Shown here piece by piece: positions 1-7,764 of a stretch of 15,979 nucleotides of DNA (within the stretch, counting starts at the first letter, position 1; every line of letters begins with the position of its first letter). Origin of the DNA: Zoogloeaceae bacterium (GTDB lineage: Bacteria > Pseudomonadota > Gammaproteobacteria > Burkholderiales > Rhodocyclaceae); contig JAIRZG010000178.1 in the NCBI GenBank assembly GCA_031267345.1, forward strand, positions 1 through 15,979. Direction: 5' to 3'. The notes under the pieces are model-generated. The model was given only the letters and a program-made list of their open reading frames with translations, did not search any database and had not been told where the DNA came from. The position numbers and the translations under genes are program-made.

Positions 1-642
1 CTGGCGCAGGGCACCATCTATCCAGACGTGATTGAATCCGCCGGCAAAAACAAAAAGGGCGCGCATACCATCAAGAGCCACCACAACGTCGGCGGACTGC
101 CGGAAGAGATGCGCTTAAGGCTGCTGGAACCGTTGAAGGAACTCTTCAAGGACGAAGTGCGCGAACTGGGCATGGCGCTGGGACTGCCGCGCGAGATGGT
201 CTATCGCCATCCCTTCCCCGGCCCCGGCCTTGGCGTGCGGATTCTGGGCGAAATCAGGCCGGAATACGCCCGCCTGCTGCAACAGGCCGACGCCATTTTC
301 ATCGCCGAACTGCGCGCCACGACGGCGAGCGCGGCAGACGCCGCCGCCGATCTGTGCGCGGCGGAAGACATCGGCAAAAGCTGGTACGACCTTACCAGTC
401 AGGCGTTCGCCGTCTTTTTGCCGATAAAAAGCGTCGGCGTCATGGGCGATGGCCGCACCTACGAATACGTCGTGGCGCTGCGCGCCGTCGTCACCAGCGA
501 CTTCATGACCGCCCACTGGGCGCGTCTGCCTTACGCGCTTCTGGGCAAAGTCTCCAGCCGCGTCATCAACGAGACAAAAGGCATCAACCGCGTGGTATAC
601 GACATTTCCGGCAAACCGCCCGCGACGATCGAGTGGGAATGA
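1..642 (+). CDS. guaA: GMP synthase (glutamine-hydrolysing), C-terminal part; 5' end outside the window
   Basis: GuaA makes GMP from XMP, ATP and glutamine in the cytoplasm, the last step of guanine nucleotide synthesis. The frame is open from the first base, reading LAQGTIYPDVIESAG, part of the ATP-pyrophosphatase domain. It continues through KSHHNVGGLP and HPFPGPGLGVRILGEI, the signature of the C-terminal dimerisation/XMP-binding domain. The protein ends GINRVVYDISGKPPATIEWE, the normal family C-terminus, so the 3' end is intact. The glutamine amidotransferase domain and most of the synthetase domain lie upstream of the window. A GTG at position 28 is internal and is not the start. The gene is followed by a hairpin (655-673) and an intrinsic terminator, so it ends its transcription unit. 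Identity is secure. Confidence 0.97.
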   Translation: MAQGTIYPDVIESAGKNKKGAHTIKSHHNVGGLPEEMRLRLLEPLKELFKDEVRELGMALGLPREMVYRHPFPGPGLGVRILGEIRPEYARLLQQADAIFIAELRATTASAADAAADLCAAEDIGKSWYDLTSQAFAVFLPIKSVGVMGDGRTYEYVVALRAVVTSDFMTAHWARLPYALLGKVSSRVINETKGINRVVYDISGKPPATIEWE

Positions 643-654
643 TTCGATTACGTC

Positions 655-718
655 CGGCGACTATCGGTCGCCGACACAAACACCACGGAACCCCCGGCAA
701 ATGCTGGGGTTTTCTTTT
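655..718 (+). terminator. Hairpin plus rho-independent terminator of guaA
   Basis: Two hairpins follow the guaA stop. The first is a 7-bp perfect stem (655-661 with 667-673) around a 5-nt loop, CGGCGAC/GTCGCCG, without a T-run. The second begins near 689: AACCCC pairs with GGGGTT, with an inner GCA/TGC pairing. It is followed directly by TTTTCTTTTG, the expected form of an intrinsic terminator on the plus strand. The second hairpin is the likely terminator. The role of the first is unknown. Confidence 0.75.
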
Positions 719-756
719 GTGCACTATCGGAAGCAATCGTTGGCGCTTGAAGAAAT

Positions 757-840
757 TGACGGGATTTCTGACGGTATTTTTTTGGGCTGAAACCCTTTTT
801 CTTCGCGGGGTGCGAGAAAATTTGCGGGTGACGGTATTTT
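757..840. repeat. Short direct repeat TGACGGTATTTT in the guaA-hpnC gap
   Basis: The gap between the convergent ends of guaA and hpnC (643-901) holds no gene I can support. TGACGGTATTTT occurs exactly at 769-780 and again at 829-840, a spacing of 60 bp. A near copy, TGACGGGATTT, lies at 757-767, and a shorter one, TGACGGATA, at 860-868. The A/T-rich stretches here contrast with the GC-rich genes. No function is assigned. It could be a protein-binding array, a decayed duplication, or chance in a biased sequence. Confidence 0.5.
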
Positions 841-901
841 GAAAGGGGAAGCAAAATGTTGACGGATACGAGGCTACGGAAGATGCAAACGGAAGGCGCT
901 T

Positions 902-1765
902 TCACTCCGCGCCCTGATCCCGGATGCCCGCTCCCCGTTCGCCGAGCGCGCGTTTTGCCATGCAGAGCCAGTCCAGCGTTTTCAGCGTCGGGCGGCGGCG
1001 GAAAATATCGTAGTTGGCGTTTTGTATTTTTTCCAGAATGCGTAAGCCGCCCTGCACGGTCAGGCGGATTTCCCAGCCCAGACGCCCCGGCAATTCGCGC
1101 GCCAACGGCGCGCCCAGACGCATCAGCAGGCGCGCGCGTTCCACCTCGAAGCGCATCAACGCGCAAAATTCCGGCGTACAGCGCTCGGCGGCAATGTCGG
1201 CTTCGTTGACGCCAAAACGCCGTAAATCGGCCTGCGGCAAATACACCCGCCCCTTTTGCCAGTCTATCGCCACGTCCTGCCAGAAATTGATGATTTGCAG
1301 CGCCGAGCAGATGGCGTCCGAGCGCGTCAAGTCCGCCGCAGTCGGCGCGCCACGCAAATGCAGCACCAGACGCCCCACCGGATTGGCGGAACGGCGGCAA
1401 TAATCCAGCAACTCCGGAAAATCCGCGTAACGCTGCTTGCGGACATCCTGCGAAAACGCCGACAACAGATCATGAAAATACTGCGTCGGCAATCGATGCC
1501 GCCGAATCACCGCCGCCAGTCGTTGAAAAAGCTGCGGCTCCGGTTCTGTCGCCAGAAATTCCGTCCCTTCCGCCAGCGCCCGCTCGATGCGTTCCAGCGC
1601 GGCGTCAAACGCCGCCAGCCGCCGCAGTCGCGTCTCCGGCGGGGCGTCGCCTTCATCGGCAATATCATCCGCCGCGCGCGCAAAACGATAAATCTCCGCT
1701 ATCGGTTCGCGCAGCGCCTTTGGCAGCAACAGGGAAGCCACCGGAAAATTTTCGTAGTGATCCAT
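902..1765 (-). CDS. hpnC: Squalene/phytoene synthase family protein, HpnC (hydroxysqualene synthase)
   Basis: This 287-aa protein belongs to the squalene/phytoene synthase superfamily. HYENFPVASLLLP at the N-terminus is typical of HpnC rather than HpnD. The first metal-binding motif is DDIAD at residues 33-37 and the second is QIINFWQDVAID with D164 and D168; both bind Mg-diphosphate in the family. YCRRSANPVGRLVL (about 122-135) is also conserved. In the known HpnC-D-E route, HpnD makes presqualene diphosphate from farnesyl diphosphate, HpnC converts it to hydroxysqualene, and HpnE reduces that to squalene for hopanoids. Here the gene is the last of a minus-strand group, 28 nt after a small membrane-protein gene. 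No hpnD or hpnE lies downstream; guaA does. The last residues (GAGIRDQGAE) look like a non-conserved tail. The ATG start precedes the conserved N-terminus; its Shine-Dalgarno is weak. Confidence 0.9.
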   Translation of the reverse strand: MDHYENFPVASLLLPKALREPIAEIYRFARAADDIADEGDAPPETRLRRLAAFDAALERIERALAEGTEFLATEPEPQLFQRLAAVIRRHRLPTQYFHDLLSAFSQDVRKQRYADFPELLDYCRRSANPVGRLVLHLRGAPTAADLTRSDAICSALQIINFWQDVAIDWQKGRVYLPQADLRRFGVNEADIAAERCTPEFCALMRFEVERARLLMRLGAPLARELPGRLGWEIRLTVQGGLRILEKIQNANYDIFRRRPTLKTLDWLCMAKRALGERGAGIRDQGAE

Positions 1766-1793
1766 CAGCGCGTCGTCCCGCGCAAAATTCGCC

Positions 1794-2225
1794 TCAACAC
1801 CAGCGCACCAGCAGCCACATGGCGACGCCGCCCAGCGATTCGGCAGCCAGCGCGCAAACCAGGGTAATCCAGGCGCGGCGGTGGATTTCCTGTTGTGACC
1901 GCTTCTGTTTGCGCGCGTTGATGTAATTCACCAGACAGCCCATGCAATAGGCCATGGCAATGCCAAAAGCAAAAAGAATATAGATGAGCGCAAGGTATTG
2001 ACTGTTGTTCAGGACGCGGCAATACCGCTCGGGGCGGACGCCCCACAGGTGCATCAGGCTGTCGTAACGCAGGGCGATGCCCATGCCGAAATAGATTTCC
2101 AGACCGAAGGCCGCCAGCGCCAGAATGACCAGCCAGGTACTGGATTCCATCAACATCCGCAAAAAATCGCGCGTCTCCAGTTTAAGTTCGTAGCGAAAAT
2201 CGTCCCACCAGCGTTGCAGGCTCAC
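1794..2225 (-). CDS. Small three-helix inner-membrane protein of unknown function
   Basis: I do not recognise a family for this 143-aa protein. It has three hydrophobic segments, at about residues 31-52 (WLVILALAAFGLEIYFGMGI), 77-99 (YLALIYILFAFGIAMAYCMG) and 117-140 (AWITLVCALAAESLGGVAMW). A charged, Trp-containing N-terminus (RWWDDFRYELKLETRDF) precedes them, and a basic loop (NARKQKRSQQEIHRR) lies between segments 2 and 3. That loop predicts a cytoplasmic loop. The start is GTG and shares four bases (GTGA, 2222-2225) with the tldD stop, with a G-rich stretch just upstream that could act as ribosome-binding site. Translational coupling to tldD is therefore likely. hpnC follows after 28 nt. 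The overlap on one side and the short gap on the other support a real gene. Function is unknown. Confidence 0.8.
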   Translation of the reverse strand: MSLQRWWDDFRYELKLETRDFLRMLMESSTWLVILALAAFGLEIYFGMGIALRYDSLMHLWGVRPERYCRVLNNSQYLALIYILFAFGIAMAYCMGCLVNYINARKQKRSQQEIHRRAWITLVCALAAESLGGVAMWLLVRWC

Positions 2226-3715
2226 AGCGAAGTCCCCCCCACCGTAATGCCGTCCAGCCGCAGGGTAGGCAGCCCCACGCCGACGGGAACGCTCTGCCCT
2301 TCCTTGCCGCAGGAGCCGACGCCGGGATCCAGCGCCATGTCGTCGCCAACCAGGGCGATGCGGTTCATGGCTTCCGGGCCGCTGCCAATCAGGGTCGCAC
2401 CCTTGATCGGCGTCGTCACCTTGCCGTCTTCGATCAGATAGGCTTCGCTCATGGAAAAAACGAATTTGCCGCTGGTGATGTCCACCTGACCGCCGCCGAA
2501 ATTGGCGGCGTAAATGCCCTTCTTCACCGAACGGATAATCTCTTCCGGCGCGTGTTCTCCCGCCAGCATGTAGGTATTCGTCATGCGCGGCAGCGGCAGA
2601 TGCGCGAAGGATTCGCGCCGTCCGTTGCCTGTGGGCGCAACCCCCATCAAACGGGCATTGAGGCCGTCTTGCAGGTAACGCTTCAGGACGCCATCCTCAA
2701 TCAGCGTCGTCGCCTGCGTGGGCTGGCCTTCGTCGTCGATGGTAAGCGAGCCGCGCCGCGTCGGCAGACTGCCGTCGTCGATCACTGTGACGCCCGGCGC
2801 GGCGACCCGTTCGCCGATGCGTCCCGAAAAGGCGGAACTCCCCTTGCGATTGAAATCGCCTTCCAGCCCATGCCCCACGGCTTCATGCAGCAGGATTCCC
2901 GGCCAGCCGGAACCCAGCACCACGTCCATGACGCCCGCAGGCGCAGGACGCGCCTCCAGATTGACGACCGCCTGACGCACGGCCTTTTCCGCGTAATCCC
3001 GCAAACGCGCGTCGCTGAAATACGCATAATCCATCCGCCCGCCGCCGCCCGCCGAACCCTGTTCGCGCCGCCCCTTGTCCTCGACGATGACGCTCAGCGA
3101 AACCCGCACCAAAGGTCGCACATCGGCGGCAAGCCGACCATCGGAAGCCGCGACCAGCACCACCTTCCATTCCCCGCCCAGACCCGCCATCACCTGACAA
3201 ACGCGCGGATCGACGGCGCGGGCGAAACTTTCCAGCCGTTCCAGGAGACGCGCCTTGGCTTCGGCAGGCAACGACGCCAGCGGATCGGCAGACGCATACA
3301 GCGGTGACGGTAAAGGGCGCGCGACCAGCGACGCGGCTTTTCCCAACCGCTGCCCGCCAATCTCCGCCGCGTCCTGCCCGGCGCGTCCAATGGCGCGCAC
3401 ACTGTCCGCCGCGTCCGCCAATGCCGTCAGCGTGATGTCGTCAGAATAGGCAAAGGCAGTCTTTTCGCCGCAGAGGGCGCGCACGCCCACGCCCTGATCG
3501 ATGTTGAAGCTGCCCGCCTTGACCATGCCTTCATCCAGGCTCCAGGACTCGAAACGGGCATACTGGAAATACAGATCGGCGTACTCCACCCGCTGCGTCA
3601 TGACGCGCCCCAGAATATCCTGCACATGGGAAACGTCGAGACCGCAAGACGTCAACAGACATTGCCTTGCCTGGGCGAAAAGGTCAGGCACACCGGGAAA
3701 TACAGGAGAATTCAT
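2222..3715 (-). CDS. tldD: Metalloprotease TldD
   Basis: TldD is a zinc-dependent peptidase that works with TldE/PmbA. In other bacteria the pair matures ribosomally made peptides such as microcin B17 and degrades unfolded short peptides. The 497-aa reading matches the family (about 480 aa). EYADLYFQYARFESW and NIDQGVGVRALCGEKTAFAY are the conserved N-terminal part, and H277-E-A-V-G-H282 followed by GLEGDFNRKGSSAFSG is the metal site. LLIEDG/TYMLAG-type segments and the C-terminal VGSCGKEGQSVPVGVG complete the fold. The frame is open further upstream to 3919, but conserved sequence begins just after the ATG at 3715 (MNSPVFPG), and upstream residues read through a repeat. I therefore chose 3715. 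The stop overlaps the next gene's GTG. No pmbA partner is in the window. Confidence 0.93.
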   Translation of the reverse strand: MNSPVFPGVPDLFAQARQCLLTSCGLDVSHVQDILGRVMTQRVEYADLYFQYARFESWSLDEGMVKAGSFNIDQGVGVRALCGEKTAFAYSDDITLTALADAADSVRAIGRAGQDAAEIGGQRLGKAASLVARPLPSPLYASADPLASLPAEAKARLLERLESFARAVDPRVCQVMAGLGGEWKVVLVAASDGRLAADVRPLVRVSLSVIVEDKGRREQGSAGGGGRMDYAYFSDARLRDYAEKAVRQAVVNLEARPAPAGVMDVVLGSGWPGILLHEAVGHGLEGDFNRKGSSAFSGRIGERVAAPGVTVIDDGSLPTRRGSLTIDDEGQPTQATTLIEDGVLKRYLQDGLNARLMGVAPTGNGRRESFAHLPLPRMTNTYMLAGEHAPEEIIRSVKKGIYAANFGGGQVDITSGKFVFSMSEAYLIEDGKVTTPIKGATLIGSGPEAMNRIALVGDDMALDPGVGSCGKEGQSVPVGVGLPTLRLDGITVGGTSL

Positions 3716-3839
3716 ACGCGCTTTGTCTCGACATACGGCAAACGGGCATTTTACGCGAAAGCCCGCCGCATGACGCGAATGCGCCAAAAGATACAGGGCA
3801 ATCGCAGACGAGGAGCGCGTCGCCTTCGCTCCAGGTTTA

Positions 3840-3925
3840 TTCCGCGCAACGACGCGGCGCGACCACACCTCAGCCTGAAATCCCCCCCCGCGCCACAGGC
3901 GCGGCATCGCCGTCCGCAAGGACTA
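3840..3925 (-). repeat. Dispersed structured repeat, copy A, at the 3' end of lptG
   Basis: Read on the minus strand this stretch begins with the ATAG that contains the lptG stop codon. It then closely matches the segment at 14823-14906 on the plus strand, which begins with the ATAG of the clpA stop. A 20-nt block, ttccgcgcaacgacgcggcg (3840-3859), is exactly shared in inverted orientation with 14887-14906. The rest aligns with scattered substitutions and a few 1-2 nt gaps. Both copies keep a CGCGCC/GGCGCG stem while its three-base loop differs (TGT here, TTC in copy B). Both also keep a CCGCG/CGCGG stem. The remainder of the tldD-lptG gap (3716-3839) holds another GC-rich hairpin (3812-3832) and no gene. 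Confidence 0.75.
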
Positions 3926-5032
3926 TCGTCGTTCGACCCACCAGATCATGCTGGCGGCGGCGAGGAGGAAGAGGGCGGAGGGGGCGAGGGCGCTGGCGAA
4001 GGGCGGCCAGTCGCGCAGGACGCCCAAGCTGGAAAACAGGGCGTTCAGCATGTGAAAAACCACGCCGACCATGACGCCAGCAAAAATTTGCAGGCTGACG
4101 CCGCCCATGCGACTGTGGCGTGAGGCAAAGGGTAGCGCCAGCGCCATCATGACCAGCGCCGCCGCCGGATAGAAAAGTTTTTTCCAGAGCGCGATTTCGT
4201 AGCGGCTGGTGTTCTGGCGATTGTTGGCAAGGTGACGCCAATAATTCCACAGGCCGATGAGCGACATGCGCTCCGGCGAAATCATGAGCACGGAAATGAT
4301 GTCCGGCGACAACGCCGAATTCCAGCGCATTTCATCCTCACGTTCCACACGGGAGCGCGCGTTTTCCGAATGGTTTTCCAGGCGCAGGGTTTTCAGGTCG
4401 CCCAGCACGGTGCGCACCACGCCGGTCAGCCGCCATTGGCCTTTCCCCAGAAACTCGCCGCCTTCCGCTTCCAGCACATAATTGAGGCGGTTTTCATCAT
4501 CGAACTGGTAAATCCGCACGCCTTCCAGTCGGGCGTCCTGCGTGGCGGCGCGGATATTCACAAAGGCGCGGTCATCCTTGACCCACAGGCCGGAAACAAA
4601 TTCCCTGGCGATGACGTTGTAAATGGCCTTGGTGCGGATTTCCTGCGCGGCGCGTTCAGAGAAGGGCGCCAGGGTCTCGCCCAGAAACAGGGCGGCGAGC
4701 GCAAACACGCCCGCTGCCTTGAACAGCAGCTTCAACAATGCGAAAGTGCTCATGCCGGAGGCGCGCAACACGGTGAGTTCCGAGTGGCGGGCGAGATTGG
4801 CCAGCGCGTAGAGCGCGCCAATCAGCACGGCGATGGGCATCAGTTCGTAAATGCGTCCGGGCAGACGCAGGGCGACGTAGAGAAAGGCGTGCTGGACGCT
4901 GAATTGTCCGCGCCCCACATTTTTCAGGCTTTCGATGGTGTCAAAAAAGGCATAGAGCGTCAGCAGCGCCATGAGCACCAGCAGGATCGCCAAAAGCAGT
5001 TCCCGCGCCAGATAGCGTTCGTGGATTTTCAT
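3923..5032 (-). CDS. lptG: LPS export system permease LptG
   Basis: LptG is one of two inner-membrane subunits of the LptB2FG transporter. With LptC, A, D and E it moves lipopolysaccharide from the inner to the outer membrane. The 369-aa protein fits the family (about 360 aa). MKIHERYLARELLLAILLVLMALLTLYAFFDTIESL is the first helix region, and RIYELMPIAVLIGALYALANLARHSELTVLRASGMS is the conserved segment containing the coupling helix that contacts LptB. A periplasmic beta-jellyroll stretch lies at about 130-260. ALWKKLFYPAAALVMMALALPF begins the last three helices. The start ATG (5032) overlaps the lptF TGA by four bases (5029-5032), so the two are translated together. A longer open frame to 5350 is only the shadow of lptF. 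The TAG stop lies inside the dispersed repeat. Confidence 0.95.
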   Translation of the reverse strand: MKIHERYLARELLLAILLVLMALLTLYAFFDTIESLKNVGRGQFSVQHAFLYVALRLPGRIYELMPIAVLIGALYALANLARHSELTVLRASGMSTFALLKLLFKAAGVFALAALFLGETLAPFSERAAQEIRTKAIYNVIAREFVSGLWVKDDRAFVNIRAATQDARLEGVRIYQFDDENRLNYVLEAEGGEFLGKGQWRLTGVVRTVLGDLKTLRLENHSENARSRVEREDEMRWNSALSPDIISVLMISPERMSLIGLWNYWRHLANNRQNTSRYEIALWKKLFYPAAALVMMALALPFASRHSRMGGVSLQIFAGVMVGVVFHMLNALFSSLGVLRDWPPFASALAPSALFLLAAASMIWWVERR

Positions 5033-6144
5033 GTGGCGCGCGGCTTTCCGGCAAGACGCGCCAGAAGCGCGGTGAGCGTGGGCCAAATGGCGAAAATGGA
5101 CAGCCGCCGATAAAAAAGCAGCGCCAGCAAAAAAAGCATGAGCAGATGCGGCGCGACCAGCGCCGTCGAGAACGACGCCAGCCCGCGCGCCACCCACGCC
5201 TGCGCGATGGACAAAAGGTTGTTGTAGAGGGCGAAAACCAGAATGGCGAAAATCATGTTCATCGAACGTCCGGCGCGCGGATTGACAAAGGAAAGCGGCG
5301 CCGCCAGAAACGCGAGCAACAGGGCGGAGACGGGCAGCCCCAGACGCCACAGGATTTCTCCGGCTTCGCGCGGGTCGGCGGCGTCCAGATCCAGTATGGA
5401 CATGGTTTTGGGCGTCTGCCCGATTTCCCGCGCTTTCGCCTCCTGCAAACGCACGTTGTAGCGGTCGAATTCCATGACGCGGAATTCCGGCGATCCCGGC
5501 TCCACTTCGTAACGCTGACCACGATTCAGCACCAGAAAACGGTCGCCGTTTTCAAGGGTTTCCTGTGTGCCGGTATCCGCCATGATCACGCCCAGACGCC
5601 CTTCCTGCACCGTGGTGACGAAGACATTTTGCACTTCCCCGGCATCTTCGGAAAGTTTTTCCACAAAGACGATGCGTCCGCCGGAACTGGCTTCGCGGAA
5701 CGCGCCCGGCGCAATCTGCGCCGTGTCGCTTTTGGCGTCCAGCCGATTGCGGTAGGCTTCGCTGTACGACAAGGCCCAGGGCGAAAGAAAGAGGGAAAGC
5801 ATCGCCACAATCAGCACGACGGGCAACGCAAAGCGACTGACCGGCAGCATCCAGGCGGTGAGCGGCAGACCGGAAGAAAACCATACCACCATTTCCGAAT
5901 CCCGGTAGGCGCGGGAAAGCGGCAGCAGAATCGCCATGAACAGGGTGAGCGAGAACAGCACCGGCAGATGATTCAGGGCGGCAAAGCCCAGCAGCGTCAC
6001 CACGGCTTCCGCCGCCAGTCTGCCGCTCGCGGCTTCATTCAGGAGGCGAATGAGTTGCGTGGAAATGATGATGGCGAATAGCGCGACAAAGATGCCTGCT
6101 GCGGCATGGGCAAACTCGCGGCGCGCGGCGCGCTCAAAAATCAT
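5029..6144 (-). CDS. lptF: LPS export system permease LptF
   Basis: LptF is the partner of LptG in the LptB2FG lipopolysaccharide exporter of the inner membrane. The 371-aa reading from ATG 6144 starts MIFERAARREFAHAAAGIF, a typical LptF start. Three N-terminal helices follow within residues 15-125, including PLSRAYRDSEMVVWFSSGL, the LptB-contacting region. A periplasmic domain lies at about 130-265 (GRIVFVEKLSEDAGEVQNVFV and following), then three C-terminal helices with FVNPRAGRSMNMIFAILVFALYN. The frame is open far upstream to 7722, but that part is antisense to pepA and not protein-like. The gene is divergent from pepA with a 105-bp intergenic space. I could not place a convincing promoter for lptF in that space. 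The lptF-lptG order and the 4-nt overlap are the usual arrangement. Confidence 0.94.
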   Translation of the reverse strand: MIFERAARREFAHAAAGIFVALFAIIISTQLIRLLNEAASGRLAAEAVVTLLGFAALNHLPVLFSLTLFMAILLPLSRAYRDSEMVVWFSSGLPLTAWMLPVSRFALPVVLIVAMLSLFLSPWALSYSEAYRNRLDAKSDTAQIAPGAFREASSGGRIVFVEKLSEDAGEVQNVFVTTVQEGRLGVIMADTGTQETLENGDRFLVLNRGQRYEVEPGSPEFRVMEFDRYNVRLQEAKAREIGQTPKTMSILDLDAADPREAGEILWRLGLPVSALLLAFLAAPLSFVNPRAGRSMNMIFAILVFALYNNLLSIAQAWVARGLASFSTALVAPHLLMLFLLALLFYRRLSIFAIWPTLTALLARLAGKPRAT

Positions 6145-6178
6145 GGCTTCAAGTCGGTTCAAAGATGCGGGTGAAATT

Positions 6179-6208
6179 TTGACTTCTGCAAAAAGAAGCA
6201 GGGATAAT
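6179..6208 (+). promoter_or_regulatory. Sigma70-type promoter for pepA-holC-orf144
   Basis: TTGACT (6179-6184) and GATAAT (6203-6208) each match the -35 and -10 consensus at five of six positions, with an 18-bp spacer. The spacer contains a small dyad, CTTCT/AGAAG (6183-6187 and 6194-6198). The start codon of pepA lies about 40 nt downstream, leaving a short leader with a purine-rich AAAGGA site. Position, spacing and orientation all fit. Confidence 0.65.
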
Positions 6209-6249
6209 CGCCTCCTTGCCCCAACAACCGATTCGGAAAGGAATGGCGC

Positions 6250-7764
6250 GTGGAATTTAGCATAAAAAGCGGTTATCCGGACAGGCAAAACGTCTGCGTC
6301 GCAGTCGGCGTCTTCGAGGCGCGGCGCAGCCGGTTTACTTTGGCCGCCAGGCAGATCGACCAGATTTCCGGCGGCTATCTGGCGGAATTTCTCCAACGCG
6401 GCGAAATGGAAGGCAAACTCGCCAGCACCCTGATGCTGCATCATGTTCCGGGCATGACCGCGCGCGTATTGCTCGTGGGTCTGGGCAAGGAAAAAACATA
6501 CCGCGAAGCCGAATTCCGCAAGGCGGCGCGCGCCGCCGTCACAGCGCTGGACGCCGCCGGAATCCAGACCGCGTTTTTGTCGCTTACCGCTGACGACACG
6601 CCGCAGGACGCGGGCTGGCGCATCCGGCAGGCGGTGCTGGCGGCGGAAGAAGTTACCTATCGCTTTGATCGCTGCAAAGGCAAAAAACCGCCGCCGCGCC
6701 GCGCCTTGCGCCATCTTGCGCTGGCGGTGGATAGCCGCGAACGGGCGCTGGGCGAGGCGGCGCTGTTTCAGGGACGCGCCATTGCCGAAGGCATCCGTCT
6801 GGCGCGTGACCTGGGCAATCTGCCCGCCAATATCTGCACGCCGGAATATCTGGCGGAAACCGCCCGCGACATGGCGGCGGAACTGAAACTCGACTGCGCC
6901 ATCCTCACGCCGAAAAAAATCGCCGCCGAAGGCATGAACGCCCTGCTCGCCGTCGCCCGCGGCGCACGTCAGGAAGCGCGCTTTATCCACCTTGAATACC
7001 GTCCGCCCAAAAGCAGGGGCAGGCCGCTGGTGTTGGTCGGCAAGGGCGTCACCTTCGATAGCGGCGGCATTTCCATCAAGCCCGCTGCGGGCATGGACGA
7101 GATGAAATACGACATGTGCGGCGCCGCCGCCGTGTTGGGCGCAATGAGGGCGGCGGCGCGCATGGCCTTGCCGACGCCGCTGGTCGCGCTGATTCCCTGT
7201 TGCGAGAACATGCCCGGCGGCAACGCTGCGCGACCGGGCGACATTGTGCAGTCCCTTTCCGGGCAAAGCATCGAAATCCTCAATACCGACGCCGAAGGCC
7301 GCCTGATCCTTTGCGACGCGCTGGCCTACGCCAAACGCTGCAAGCCCGCCGCCATCATTGACGTGGCCACCCTGACCGGCGCCTGCGTGGTGGCGTTGGG
7401 ACATGTCGCCAGCGGCCTGTTCACCCATGACGAGGAGCTGGCGCGCGCCTTGACGCAGGCCGCCGAAACGGCGCAGGACAAGCTCTGGCGTTTGCCCTTG
7501 TGGGAAGAATACGGCGAAGCCCTGAAAAGCGGGTTTGCGGATCTCGCCAATGTCGGCGGGCGCGAAGGCGGCGCGATTACCGCCGCCAGTTTTCTGTCGC
7601 GTTTCGTCGACAAAAAAACCCCCTGGGCACATCTGGATATTGCCGGCGCCGCCTGGAAAAGCGGCAAGGACAAGGGCGCGACGGGGCGTCCGGTCGCCCT
7701 GCTTTGTCACTATCTGCTGCAACGCGCCGCGAAGCGGGATGTCGCGGCGGACAAAGCGTCATGA
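6250..7764 (+). CDS. pepA: Cytosol aminopeptidase PepA (leucyl aminopeptidase, M17)
   Basis: PepA is a hexameric di-metal aminopeptidase that removes N-terminal residues from peptides. In E. coli it also binds DNA in Xer recombination and carAB control. The 504-aa length is the family norm. The N-terminus MEFSIKSG is nearly that of E. coli PepA, which fixes the GTG at 6250 as the start, with AAAGGA about 8 nt upstream. VGKGVTFDSGGISIKP supplies metal and catalytic residues K265, D270 and K277. NTDAEGRL supplies D347, E349 and R351. MDEMKYDMCGAAAVLGA and VATLTGACVVALG are further family blocks. The first gene of a tight operon, it overlaps holC by four bases (ATGA, 7761-7764). Divergent from lptF. 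Identity is secure; the DNA-binding role is not shown by the sequence. Confidence 0.96.
   Translation: MEFSIKSGYPDRQNVCVAVGVFEARRSRFTLAARQIDQISGGYLAEFLQRGEMEGKLASTLMLHHVPGMTARVLLVGLGKEKTYREAEFRKAARAAVTALDAAGIQTAFLSLTADDTPQDAGWRIRQAVLAAEEVTYRFDRCKGKKPPPRRALRHLALAVDSRERALGEAALFQGRAIAEGIRLARDLGNLPANICTPEYLAETARDMAAELKLDCAILTPKKIAAEGMNALLAVARGARQEARFIHLEYRPPKSRGRPLVLVGKGVTFDSGGISIKPAAGMDEMKYDMCGAAAVLGAMRAAARMALPTPLVALIPCCENMPGGNAARPGDIVQSLSGQSIEILNTDAEGRLILCDALAYAKRCKPAAIIDVATLTGACVVALGHVASGLFTHDEELARALTQAAETAQDKLWRLPLWEEYGEALKSGFADLANVGGREGGAITAASFLSRFVDKKTPWAHLDIAGAAWKSGKDKGATGRPVALLCHYLLQRAAKRDVAADKAS

Noticed and set aside
856..1209. Plus-strand open frame starting at an ATG preceded by AAAGGGGAAG, opposite hpnC
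   Set aside because: The predicted protein is Arg/Pro/Ser-rich low-quality sequence typical of an antisense frame in GC-rich DNA, and hpnC on the other strand is clearly real.
3748..3776. Possible tldD promoter with TAAAAT (3748-3753, minus strand) as -10
   Set aside because: The -10 is good, but no hexamer at 16-18 bp resembles a -35, so I do not list it.
3716..3919. Upstream extension of tldD by 68 codons
   Set aside because: Conserved TldD sequence starts after the ATG at 3715, and the extension reads through the dispersed repeat.
6145..7722. Very long minus-strand open frame continuing lptF upstream across pepA
   Set aside because: The residues upstream of MIFERAARREF are the antisense of pepA and show no protein-family features.
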